From Marinomonas spartinae (GTDB lineage Bacteria; Pseudomonadota; Gammaproteobacteria; Pseudomonadales; Marinomonadaceae): 64,000 nt of DNA. Below, piece after piece: positions 17,478 through 25,635 of the stretch. The DNA lies in assembly GCF_900089775.1 (NCBI RefSeq), contig NZ_FLOB01000001.1, positions 434,001 through 498,000 on the forward strand, read 5' to 3'. A program made the position numbers and the translations under genes. Under the pieces are notes generated by a model that was given only the letters and a program-made list of their open reading frames with translations, did not search any database and had not been told where the DNA came from. Positions within the stretch are counted from its first letter, which is position 1, and the number at the start of each line of letters is the position of its first letter.

Positions 17478-17507
17478 CCTCTAACTGCCTAAGCCTTAGG
17501 GTAGAGG
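17478..17507. other. Hairpin-forming inverted repeat
   Basis: CCTCTA and TAGAGG enclose a palindrome CCTAAGCCTTAGG, giving a two-part stem between the islet's palindrome and the right-hand 48-bp repeat. No T-run follows. It may be an element end or a regulatory hairpin. Confidence 0.4.
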
Positions 17508-17539
17508 TGCTTTGCTGAGTATATTTTGTGAGCTATCGT

Positions 17540-17587
17540 TGGATGGCTTTGCTCAAAGCCGATTAACTAAGAAATAGGCTTACTATT
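17540..17587. repeat. 48-bp direct repeat, right copy
   Basis: Second copy of the repeat at 15811-15858 (45/48 identical). A perfect 9-base hairpin (ATAATTGCA / TGCAATTAT, 17591-17612) follows three bases later. Only the shared 48 bp is duplicated; flanking sequence differs on both sides. Confidence 0.85.
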
Positions 17588-17790
17588 GAGATAATTGCAA
17601 AGCTGCAATTATAAGCAGTATTTCATTGTAGAAATCAAAAAAAAGATAGGCATGGGCTGCCGTTTCCGGCGACGATAGCGTTACTATACAACATCGACAT
17701 ACCCACTCTATGAATGTTACGACGCTTCAACAAATGTTGATATTCTATGCAGTAAAACGTGCTACTTTTTTACAGATTACATAGGCGATT

Positions 17791-18681
17791 TTAGGCTGCA
17801 GGAAAACGCTCTTTGATTAACTCCAACATGGCTTGTCCCGCAAAAGACAGTATCGCCTCCTTACGCCAAATGACGGAAAGCTGCCAGCGTAAATCCTTAT
17901 TATCCAAAGGTTTTATAATCGTTCCTGGGGTGAGATGGCGTTCGGCAATCAGTTCTGGCAATAGCATCACTCCCGTTCCAGCCGCGACTAGAGCGAGGCC
18001 GAAATCCGGTTGGCTGACGTAGGTGACTTCCGTTGGTTCGAACCCCGCACTAAGACAGGCTTGATGAATCAACTTATTGAGTATGAAAGAGGCCTCAAAG
18101 GTGACTAAAGCACTGCCAGCTAAATCGCGCAAATTCACTTTGGCTTGTTGCGCTAATGGGTGACCATTGGGTAACACAATTCTTAGTGGATCATCATGGA
18201 TGGTGAGCCAAGCGAGGTCTTCATCGTCAGGAATCAAGCTGGTGGCCAGTTCAATATCACCATTTCGTAATGCGGCTTCTTGTTCTGCCCCACCTCGCTC
18301 TAATAGTTCTATTTCGATTTGTGGATGTCGGGCGCGAAATTTGGCGATGATGGGGGCAAATAGCTCGGCACTGCCCAGTGGCGATAGGCCGATTTTTAGA
18401 TGTCCTCGCTCCAAACGTTTGAGTGCCTTCAGCTCTTGAATCATTTTTTGGCGGCCCTCAATCAGGCTCTGGGCGTGTTGATACACCACCTTCCCTGCTG
18501 GCGTCAGACGGATGGCGGTACCGCGTTTGCCCCGTTCTAATAAGGTCGCGCTGAGCTCTTCTTCTAATTGCTGTATGGCTTTACTCAACGCCGGTTGGGA
18601 GATATGTACCTGATCTGCGGCTTTGCCAAAACTGCCGCCATCGACAATGGCAACCAGATAACGCAACACTCTAAGATCCAC
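17791..18681 (-). CDS. LysR-family regulator, CidR-like, of lrgAB-type genes
   Basis: 296 residues: winged helix (LRYLVAIVDGGSFGKAADQVHISQPALSKAIQQLEEEL) and LysR effector domain. It is divergent from the LrgA/LrgB-type genes, with a 156-base shared promoter region, the usual arrangement for a regulator that senses overflow metabolites or membrane state and activates those genes. It is the parent-like sequence of the relic at 15603-15836, so the region once held a tandem or transferred copy. Confidence 0.9.
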   Translation of the reverse strand: MDLRVLRYLVAIVDGGSFGKAADQVHISQPALSKAIQQLEEELSATLLERGKRGTAIRLTPAGKVVYQHAQSLIEGRQKMIQELKALKRLERGHLKIGLSPLGSAELFAPIIAKFRARHPQIEIELLERGGAEQEAALRNGDIELATSLIPDDEDLAWLTIHDDPLRIVLPNGHPLAQQAKVNLRDLAGSALVTFEASFILNKLIHQACLSAGFEPTEVTYVSQPDFGLALVAAGTGVMLLPELIAERHLTPGTIIKPLDNKDLRWQLSVIWRKEAILSFAGQAMLELIKERFPAA

Positions 18682-18837
18682 TGTGTTATGCCTTTATTAA
18701 TGATTTAGAAAGGTCTATTTGTAACTACTTAACTAACAGTTATCAATTAGATATTTAACATTCATTATAACTATGTTTTTGGCGGACTTATACTCTACGC
18801 TTCTTCGATGCTTTTATAGGTGTAAACCAGAGATATC

Positions 18838-19320
18838 ATGCGAACACTGCCCAGTTCTTTTTTCCATTCTATGTACCTGAAAAAACATGTGTTTTTTTAT
18901 TGTTTAATGCAGTTGATGGCATTGTGTGGCTTGTTATGGCTTTGCAATCAAGCGGTTGCGCTCTTGCATTGGCATATTCCCGGCAGTGTACTGGGGTTAG
19001 GTATATTAGTGTTGTTACTGCTAACCCATGTTGTTCCAGAGCGGGCTATACAAGCGGGTTCTTCTTGGCTCTTGGGTGAGCTGCTGCTGTTTTTTATCCC
19101 ACCTGTGGTGTCTATTTTGAAATATCAGGTGTTTATCCGTGATGATGGTTGGATGATTGCTGGTACCGTTGTGTTGGGTACCTTATCTGCATTGGTCGTG
19201 ACGGCTTGGGTGGTAGATCGGTTGTATACCCTTGAGAAAGGCATAAATGACCGACGTCTCGCACGGGCCAGTCATCGGGAAAATAAAAAGAATGGTATAG
19301 GGGGGCAAAACCATGTCTGA
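18838..19320 (+). CDS. CidA/LrgA-family membrane protein
   Basis: 160 residues with four hydrophobic segments and the family core WHIPGSVLGLGILVLLLL, then the ELLLFFIPPVVSILKY segment. CidA/LrgA proteins are small holin-like inner-membrane proteins that work with LrgB proteins in murein hydrolase control or in export of small acids such as pyruvate or glycolate. A 22-residue C-terminal polar tail is longer than usual. Start uncertain: an ATG 11 codons later is also possible, and the ribosome-binding site before the first ATG is weak. The gene overlaps the next by 8 bases. Confidence 0.88.
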   Translation: MRTLPSSFFHSMYLKKHVFFYCLMQLMALCGLLWLCNQAVALLHWHIPGSVLGLGILVLLLLTHVVPERAIQAGSSWLLGELLLFFIPPVVSILKYQVFIRDDGWMIAGTVVLGTLSALVVTAWVVDRLYTLEKGINDRRLARASHRENKKNGIGGQNHV

Positions 19321-19999
19321 TACGCTGTTAGCCTGCCTCAGTTTTGTGGCCACTATTGGGTTTTACTATCTGACAAAATGGGCCTATCGCCGCAAAAAGA
19401 TATTTTTCCTTGCGCCTATTTTACTGGCACCACTGGCAATTATTGGTTTTGTGCTTTTAGTGGGTATTCCATTAGACGATTATTTTTTGTACACCCATTT
19501 TTTGGTGATGATGTTAGGGCCTGCGACGATCGCCTTTGCGGTACCGATTTATCAACAAAGGTCGATCATTAAACGTTATCCCTTAACGTTGACCATTGGG
19601 GTGATTACTGGGTTAATGATGGGCATGTTATCCTCTTGGGTGCTTGTGCATATTTTCCCTATGCCGCCTGAGTTGGCAAATAGTATGTTGTCGCGCTCTG
19701 TGTCGACGCCCTTTGCTATGCAGGCTACGGTGAGTTTTGGGGGTATCCCAGACCTTACCGCTATGTTGGTATTAATGACGGGCATTGTGGGGATGGTGAT
19801 CTGTGAGCCCGTTTTTCGCTATATAGGTATTCGTACCACGTTAGCCAAAGGCATTGCCTTAGGGGCGGCGTCCCATGGGGCAGGGACGGCTAAAGCCCGA
19901 GAAATTGGCAGTGAGGAAGGAGTCATTGCGAGTTTAACGATGATTTTTGCCGGGATTGCTATGGTAATAGGCTCGCCATTATTTGCTTTGATTATTTAG
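19313..19999 (+). CDS. LrgB/CidB-family membrane protein
   Basis: 228 residues with about seven membrane helices and the family signatures RSVSTPFAMQATVSFGGIPDLTA and KGIALGAASHGAGTAKA. LrgB proteins pair with LrgA-type holin-like proteins, forming a channel or transporter implicated in programmed lysis and in pyruvate or glycolate transport. It begins inside the end of the lrgA-type gene, giving translational coupling. Control by the divergent LysR protein is likely. Confidence 0.92.
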   Translation: MSDTLLACLSFVATIGFYYLTKWAYRRKKIFFLAPILLAPLAIIGFVLLVGIPLDDYFLYTHFLVMMLGPATIAFAVPIYQQRSIIKRYPLTLTIGVITGLMMGMLSSWVLVHIFPMPPELANSMLSRSVSTPFAMQATVSFGGIPDLTAMLVLMTGIVGMVICEPVFRYIGIRTTLAKGIALGAASHGAGTAKAREIGSEEGVIASLTMIFAGIAMVIGSPLFALII

Positions 20000-20058
20000 T
20001 AATACCCTTGTATGGCTGGGATAGCATCCAATCATCTACCTCCGTGTAGACCATTGAT

Positions 20059-20940
20059 TTATTGATTAAAGATCAAATCGGTTAATACATTGGCTACCTT
20101 CTCTGGCGTTTCTACTTGTGGCGTATGTCCACATTCCTCAAGAATTAATAAGGACGACTTGGGGGTGATGGATTGAGCGTTTTTGGTATGTTCAATGGAT
20201 ATGATCATATCATGAGTACCATGCACAAAAAGTACTGGTACAGGACAGGTTTTCAGCATGGACAGTGTTTTTTGGTACAAGGCGGGGCGCTGGCCTGAAA
20301 AGTTTGTCATGAGTCTTAGGGTGCTTAAAAATGCTTTGTTTGCGCCAGGGCGCATCACATTGCGGGTGATAACTGCTTCTATTTTTGGGCGTTGTTTTTC
20401 TGGCTCATAAAAAATTGACTGAATTTGTTGATCGACAGCTTGCTTACCGGGTTTATTCATCAACTCTCCCAATAGGGGGAGTGACATCAAACGAAAAGGC
20501 AAAGGCGACTCTTTCCCTAGTGAGGCGGCATTAAGCAGAGCCAGTTTATTAACTCGATCTGGACGAAGGTTCATCATATGAATACTGATGGCACCGCCGA
20601 GGGAGTTACCCCCTAAAGTGATCGGCTGGTCAATGTTTAGCGCGTCTAGAAAATGCCAAGCGGCTTGCGCAAAGTCTTCAACACCATAGGGCTGGTTTCC
20701 GAAATCCGATAAGCCGTGTCCAGGAAGATCCCAAACAATGACACGAAGTTGATTGCCTTTTTCCAATAAGGCATAGGGTTCCTGCCAGGTTTCTAAGGAG
20801 GCACCGATACCGTGTGTTAGCAGTAGGATTGGCCCTTCTCCCCCCGTGTCCTGATAACGAATCTTGCGGCCATTGACTGAGATGAACTGGTCTTGTGGCA
20901 AAATATTATCCTCCGATTTATTGTTATTATCTGCGGTCAT
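20059..20940 (-). CDS. Alpha/beta-fold hydrolase
   Basis: About 293 residues. The nucleophile elbow GGNSLGGAIS gives the catalytic Ser; the acid is in VPVLFVHGTHDMI and the His in ECGHTPQVETPE. The oxyanion HG motif (LLTHGIGASLETWQEP) is near the N terminus. This is the general pattern of esterases, haloperoxidase-like and C-C bond hydrolases. It stands alone, convergent with the lrgAB-type genes. The substrate cannot be told. The ATG was preferred to a TTG two codons earlier; neither has a strong ribosome-binding site. Confidence 0.85.
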   Translation of the reverse strand: MTADNNNKSEDNILPQDQFISVNGRKIRYQDTGGEGPILLLTHGIGASLETWQEPYALLEKGNQLRVIVWDLPGHGLSDFGNQPYGVEDFAQAAWHFLDALNIDQPITLGGNSLGGAISIHMMNLRPDRVNKLALLNAASLGKESPLPFRLMSLPLLGELMNKPGKQAVDQQIQSIFYEPEKQRPKIEAVITRNVMRPGANKAFLSTLRLMTNFSGQRPALYQKTLSMLKTCPVPVLFVHGTHDMIISIEHTKNAQSITPKSSLLILEECGHTPQVETPEKVANVLTDLIFNQ

Positions 20941-21252
20941 TTTCAAAATTAAAAAAGGTTGCTTGTTCGAGCTAGCATAAGATGTGCCTGCTTTAGATAA
21001 TCTCTGACGATAATATAAGAAACCTATTTAACGTTTTGATTTTTAATGAAAAATAAAATATTTTTCCAGCGTAGGAGTAGGCTTTGATTAATATAAGTCC
21101 CGCTTATTTTGATCATATAATCAAACTGTCTCGCTTAAATCGACACCGGATGATGATTTCATTATATGGCGTTAGATTTTAATGAGTTGGGGGGCTACAT
21201 TCCAACAGCGGCTCACCATGTACTGAGTCATCGGGATGGTTAAATTATGCAA

Positions 21253-21272
21253 ATATCGAAGTATTTCGATAT
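21253..21272. promoter_or_regulatory. Perfect 20-bp inverted repeat upstream of the old yellow enzyme gene
   Basis: ATATCGAA-GTAT-TTCGATAT lies 73-92 bases before the start codon in the 400-base intergenic region. The symmetry suits a dimeric repressor such as those controlling nemA-type genes. No adjacent regulator gene is present. I see nothing else definite in 20941-21344. Confidence 0.5.
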
Positions 21273-21344
21273 GGCGGATTGAATTCTTGCTTTCTTTCCC
21301 TATCTAATAGGTATATTCGAATTAACTTTGTATAGGAGTTTATT

Positions 21345-22421
21345 GTGTCAACGACCGAGAAAAACCTCTTTAGTCCCGTCACATTGGGCGATGTTGCACT
21401 GCCAAACCGCTTTATCATGGCTCCGCTGACTCGTACCCGCGCACCGCACCATCTACCGAATACCTTGATGGCTGAGTATTACTCCCAGCGCGCCAGCGCA
21501 GGCTTGCTAATCACCGAATGTACCATGGTGACAGAAGGCAGCTCGGCGTTTGGTGATGACCCCGGTATTTATTCCCAAGAACAAATCGAGGGTTGGAAGC
21601 TGACAACGGATGCTGTGCATAAAAAAGGCGGACGTATTTTTATGCAGATCTGGCATGCGGGCCGTGCCGCACACCCATTGCTTAACGGCGGCAAGGAGGC
21701 GGTTTCTTCTAGTGCTCTTGCTATTGATGGTGAAACGCATACCCCTGAAGGTAAAAAACCTTACACCGTGCCTCATTCGCTTACCGTGAGTGAAATCAAA
21801 GCGATCGTGAATGACTTCCGTCAAGGGGCAATCAATGCCAAAGCGGCGGGGTTTGATGGTGTGGAAATCCACGGTGCGAATGGCTATTTGATTGACCAAT
21901 TCCTGCGAGAAAGTGCCAACCAGCGTACCGACGAATACGGCGGTTCTTTGGAAAACCGTGCTCGCTTTTTGATGGAAGTACTTGAAGCGGTCACCGAGGT
22001 GATGGGCAGTGGTCGAGTGGGTGTACGTCTATCGCCATTAAACAGTTTCAATAGTATGAAAGAAGAAGATCCTGTCGCTTGGATTCGTTTCTTATGTGAA
22101 CAGCTAAACCGTTTTAATTTGGCCTATGTTCACGTGATGCGCGCTGATTTCTTTGGCGCACAATCAGCGGATGTGTTGAGTGTGGCTCGTGAGGCTTATC
22201 AAGGTCATTTAATGGTCAACATGGCTTATGATGCAGAAGAAGCCAACCAAGTGATTGCCAGTGGTCAAGCCGATAGCGTGGCCTTTGGTAAAGCCTTTAT
22301 TGCTAACCCAGACTATGTGGAACGTGTGAAAGCAGGAGCAGATTTAAACGAACCTAATCCAGATACTTTCTACACCTCTGGCAAAGAAGGCTACACAGAT
22401 TACCCCTTTATGACAGCGTAG
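21345..22421 (+). CDS. nemA: Old yellow enzyme, N-ethylmaleimide reductase type
   Basis: 358 residues of the FMN-dependent OYE family. Motifs seen: NRFIMAPLTRTRA at the N terminus (FMN loop), the active-site pair His/Asn in EIHGANGYLIDQFL, and the phosphate-binding FGKAFIANPD near the C terminus. It reduces activated C=C bonds, nitro compounds and N-ethylmaleimide with NADPH in the cytoplasm, a detoxification role. The start is GTG with AGGAG seven bases upstream. A strong terminator follows, so it is a single-gene unit, probably controlled through the palindrome 73 bases upstream. Confidence 0.92.
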   Translation: MSTTEKNLFSPVTLGDVALPNRFIMAPLTRTRAPHHLPNTLMAEYYSQRASAGLLITECTMVTEGSSAFGDDPGIYSQEQIEGWKLTTDAVHKKGGRIFMQIWHAGRAAHPLLNGGKEAVSSSALAIDGETHTPEGKKPYTVPHSLTVSEIKAIVNDFRQGAINAKAAGFDGVEIHGANGYLIDQFLRESANQRTDEYGGSLENRARFLMEVLEAVTEVMGSGRVGVRLSPLNSFNSMKEEDPVAWIRFLCEQLNRFNLAYVHVMRADFFGAQSADVLSVAREAYQGHLMVNMAYDAEEANQVIASGQADSVAFGKAFIANPDYVERVKAGADLNEPNPDTFYTSGKEGYTDYPFMTA

Positions 22422-22443
22422 CAATTAGCAACTTGTCATAAAC

Positions 22444-22481
22444 AAAAAAGCCAAGGCAGTTAACGCTGTCTTGGCTTTTTT
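22444..22481 (+). terminator. Intrinsic terminator after the OYE gene
   Basis: GCCAAGGCAG and CTGTCTTGGC pair (one G-T) and are flanked by A6 and T6, so it can serve both strands, including the convergent RAM-domain gene. Confidence 0.9.
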
Positions 22482-22514
22482 GTTCGCTAAAAATTTGAGA
22501 GCGTCACCTAGCGC

Positions 22515-22790
22515 TTACACACCTACTGAGAACATCCCTTCCAAATCGTGTTTGGAATAGGCTTGAAACGCCAACATAGTCTCGGTTTTCAAAATAAAGT
22601 CGATCTGCGCAAGATGCTGAGTAACTAATTCGGATAGTTGGTCGTTGTACTGAACCCGTGCAATGGCGGCAATATCATAAGAACCACTGACTGAATAGAC
22701 TTCGGTCAGTCCGTCGATCGCTGCTAATTCCTCAGCCACTTGGTTGATGTGCTTTTTATCGACGGACAGTAAAATAATTGCAGTAACCAT
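22515..22790 (-). CDS. Stand-alone RAM (Lrp/AsnC ligand-binding) domain protein
   Basis: 91 residues that correspond only to the C-terminal effector domain of Lrp/AsnC regulators (AIILLSVDKKHINQVAEELAAIDG, SGSYDIAAIARV). There is no helix-turn-helix upstream in frame, and GAGGAAA precedes the ATG, so it is a genuine short gene. Such proteins assemble as decamers and bind amino acids; they may modulate a full-length Lrp or act as sensors. It is convergent with the OYE gene and may share the terminator. Confidence 0.88.
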   Translation of the reverse strand: MVTAIILLSVDKKHINQVAEELAAIDGLTEVYSVSGSYDIAAIARVQYNDQLSELVTQHLAQIDFILKTETMLAFQAYSKHDLEGMFSVGV

Positions 22791-22954
22791 AGGTGTTTCC
22801 TCTTTAAACTTTTAGAGTGCGCTGTTATCCGAGTAACAACATCATAGCAAATAGTGCGCGAATTAAAGCACCTTAAGTTGCAATTTACAAAGTCGATAAG
22901 GGGGATATTCTCGTTTAACACCGTTTCTTTATTCAACATCTAAAATCGTGATGG

Positions 22955-24295
22955 CTACGTCATGCTATTTGTGCTTGGTTTGACATTGAGTTCCGCTTCA
23001 AAGCCACGTTTTCGGCCCGTCGCTGGTGATCTGAGATGCAAGGATATTCCCGCTCCTGTTGCAATGGCGTCAACGATGGCGAGCCCTAACCCCGAACCCG
23101 CTGCGGTTGTATTAGAACGTACAAACCGATTACGTAAGCGCGCCATATCTTGAGGCGGTACAAGATGACCGTCATTCACCACTCGCAACGTCCCATCGTG
23201 GGACAAAGAGACCTCTATTGGCTGGTCGGCTTGGCCGTGTTTAAGGGCATTCTCAATAAGGTTTCTGACTAAAATAGCAAACGCATCAGGATCTAAATGT
23301 GACGATACCGCTCTGTTGGGTAGGATCAGATGAAGGCGGTCTGGTGTTTGACGACTGAAGTCACCTGCGATCATTGCCAAAATCGGTATTAGGTCATGGG
23401 GTTGCTCAGACAACGCACCGCCCCCTTCTGCTTTAGCCAGTTCGAGCAATTTTTCAGATTGTTTTGATAGACTGTGTAATGAGGCTTCGACATCCGAAAT
23501 CTGTTGCTTCAGTTGCACATCGTCAATGACGGCTTTAACGCGTTGCACTTTGGCAAGAGCGGTTGCCAAAGGCGTGCGTAATTCATGGGCGCTGTTGGCG
23601 GTAAAACTGCGTTCAGCGTCCAAGGTTCTACGCAGCCGTTCAAGCAGTCGGTTCACCGCAATAGCGATCGGTGAAAACTCGGCAGGCAGTCGATATGTAC
23701 CGACAGGGGATAAATCGCCAGCGCCGCGTTTTTCAATGGCATGTTGAAAGTCAGTGACTTTACGAAGCGACAGGCGAATGATGAGTAAGATGCCTAAAAA
23801 ACTGATTGGCGCAAGAATTAGCAGGGGGAACAGCAGCGCAACGATGGCTTCTTTCAGGTCTTCATCTCGATAAGCGAGCGACTCAGCGACTTCGATGAAT
23901 ACACGATGATTGAGAGCTGTGGTGGTATAGACTCGATGGGTGGCGGTGTCAGAAAACCCCAATAAGGGAGAGCGGTTAAAAAGCTGTGGATCAGCATCTT
24001 TTGAGCGTAGAAGGATATGGCCATGACGATCAAGCACTCTGTATCGCAAGTATTTATCGTTGTTTTGCAAGATCGGAATATGGGAGTTGTTTACCCCCAA
24101 GGCTCGTTTTTGGATATCCGCTGTGATCAAAGGTAAGATATGCTGAGTAGACCGCTTGAGGGCTTTATCAAAGGCCTCTTTCATTTCTTTTTGTACGACC
24201 AGACCCGAGGCTATCGCGCTTAATAACCATAGAATGGAGACGCCTAGTGTTAGGCCAATGCCGAGGTTTCTTTTTAAACTGCGTGTATTATTCAT
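22955..24295 (-). CDS. Sensor histidine kinase (QseC/PmrB type)
   Basis: 446 residues: a TM helix near 14-35, a periplasmic domain of about 110 residues, a second TM near 145-170, HAMP, the phospho-acceptor His in HELRTPLATALAK, and an ATPase domain (NLIENALKHG, GSGLGLAIVDAI). It would phosphorylate the response regulator whose gene overlaps it by 8 bases. It faces a DUF2271/flavoreductase operon across a shared promoter region, so it probably controls redox or iron-related membrane functions there. The stimulus is unknown. Confidence 0.92.
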   Translation of the reverse strand: MNNTRSLKRNLGIGLTLGVSILWLLSAIASGLVVQKEMKEAFDKALKRSTQHILPLITADIQKRALGVNNSHIPILQNNDKYLRYRVLDRHGHILLRSKDADPQLFNRSPLLGFSDTATHRVYTTTALNHRVFIEVAESLAYRDEDLKEAIVALLFPLLILAPISFLGILLIIRLSLRKVTDFQHAIEKRGAGDLSPVGTYRLPAEFSPIAIAVNRLLERLRRTLDAERSFTANSAHELRTPLATALAKVQRVKAVIDDVQLKQQISDVEASLHSLSKQSEKLLELAKAEGGGALSEQPHDLIPILAMIAGDFSRQTPDRLHLILPNRAVSSHLDPDAFAILVRNLIENALKHGQADQPIEVSLSHDGTLRVVNDGHLVPPQDMARLRNRFVRSNTTAAGSGLGLAIVDAIATGAGISLHLRSPATGRKRGFEAELNVKPSTNSMT

Positions 24296-24950
24296 TGGTT
24301 TCTAGGCGATAGCCCATGTTTCTTACGGTGACAATTGCCTCGCGCCCTAGCTTTTTACGGAGGCGACTAATGTACACTTCAATGGTATTGCTTTCGATTT
24401 CTGCACCAAATTGATAGAGACGATCCTCCAGTTGTGAGCGCGATAACAAGGTGCCTGGCCGCTGAAAAAAGCCTTCCAGTACAGCCCATTCCCGTGCTGT
24501 TAGTTCAACGCTTTGTCCTTTCGACTTTAGGCGATGTTCGTTCAAGTCGACTTCTAAATGGCCTATTTTTACCAGTGGGTTTGGATTGCCCCGATAACGT
24601 CGAGCAACGGCGCTGACTCGAGCGGATAATTCGGACAAATCAAACGGTTTGATCAAATAATCATCGGCCCCGGCATTAAGCCCTTCAATACGATCAGACA
24701 CCTGATCGCGTGCTGTTAGGATGATAACAGGCGTTGAGCTACCTGCTTTTCTAAGCTTTTTTAAAAAGCTGAAACCATTACCGTCGGGTAACATGAGATC
24801 GAGCAAAATCAGATCATAAGTTGTGTTAAGCATACTGGTTTCGGCAAAGCGCAAGGAGGTCACCCAATCAATCGCGTGCCCATCTTCATAAATCTGATCC
24901 CGAACAGCTTCCCCAAGTCCAGTTGTATCTTCTACCAAGAGTACACGCAC
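24288..24950 (-). CDS. OmpR/PhoB-family response regulator
   Basis: 220 residues: receiver domain with the phosphorylated Asp in DLILLDLMLPDGNG and the Lys in DDYLIKPFD, then a winged-helix DNA-binding domain (SRSQLEDRLYQFGAEIESNTIEVYISRLRKKL). It is close in layout to QseB/PmrA. It forms an operon with the kinase and is divergent from the DUF2271 gene. The hexamer direct repeat at 25081-25097, spaced at one helical turn, is a likely binding site. Confidence 0.94.
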   Translation of the reverse strand: MRVLLVEDTTGLGEAVRDQIYEDGHAIDWVTSLRFAETSMLNTTYDLILLDLMLPDGNGFSFLKKLRKAGSSTPVIILTARDQVSDRIEGLNAGADDYLIKPFDLSELSARVSAVARRYRGNPNPLVKIGHLEVDLNEHRLKSKGQSVELTAREWAVLEGFFQRPGTLLSRSQLEDRLYQFGAEIESNTIEVYISRLRKKLGREAIVTVRNMGYRLETNE

Positions 24951-25080
24951 GTTTTACCTCTTATTCTATGATCACAGCGTTATCGCCCATTGCCCAGACC
25001 TTCTTTGAACCCCATTAATCGACGTTCATGCTAGCCAGTGGGAGGTGAAAAAAAAGTCTTTTTCTCTCTCTGTTTCTTGT

Positions 25081-25097
25081 TCAGGTCAGTGTCAGGT
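25081..25097 (+). promoter_or_regulatory. Candidate OmpR-family binding site
   Basis: TCAGGT-N5-TCAGGT is a perfect hexamer direct repeat with 11-base periodicity, as OmpR-family regulators bind. It ends 43 bases before the DUF2271 ATG, with TATAGAG a short distance downstream as a possible -10, so it could overlap or replace the -35. Confidence 0.6.
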
Positions 25098-25140
25098 AAA
25101 GGTTATAGAGTTCGTCCAACGGTTTATTAGGACGGATATT

Positions 25141-25617
25141 ATGAGAAAGTACATTTTTTTGGCGTTAAGCCTGATCACTGCGTTCACTCTATCAATGTCA
25201 GCACAGGCACGAGAGGTGACCTTTACCACACATCTTGCTAGATACGATGGTAGTGGTGCGTATTTAGCGATTTATCTGGCGGATGCCCATGGCCGATACC
25301 GTAAAACAATCTGGGTGGCCGGGCGAAATGCCCGCTACTATTTTGAGCTGCCTGGTTGGGCTCGCGGTAGTCGTTTAAGACCTTCTGAATACGATGGTAT
25401 GACAGGCGCTAGTGTCACCAGTGGTCGTACGCTGGTTGTGACCAAAAATATCCCTGATAACTTAATTAATAAGGGCTATCGGATTGTCATCGACAGTGCG
25501 GTGGAAAATGGCAACAGCAATCGTGCCGATGTCTCCACCCCATTAACAACGGCCGGATCCGGCAAAACGGTGATGGGGAGTGTGTATGTTCTCTCGTTTC
25601 GTTATGACCTTAAGTAA
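25141..25617 (+). CDS. Periplasmic DUF2271 protein
   Basis: 158 residues. A signal peptide (MRKYIFLALSLITAFTLSMSAQA) is followed by a beta-rich DUF2271 domain with AIYLADAHGRYRKTIWVAG and the C-terminal SVYVLSFRYDLK. An upstream start would add 32 residues ahead of the signal peptide and is rejected. DUF2271 proteins are exported and co-occur with PepSY/flavoreductase proteins, where they may take part in flavin transfer or periplasmic reduction. The function is not proven. It is first in a two-gene operon, 18 bases before the reductase, downstream of a candidate OmpR-type site. Confidence 0.85.
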   Translation: MRKYIFLALSLITAFTLSMSAQAREVTFTTHLARYDGSGAYLAIYLADAHGRYRKTIWVAGRNARYYFELPGWARGSRLRPSEYDGMTGASVTSGRTLVVTKNIPDNLINKGYRIVIDSAVENGNSNRADVSTPLTTAGSGKTVMGSVYVLSFRYDLK

Positions 25618-25635
25618 GACGATGAGGTGATAATA

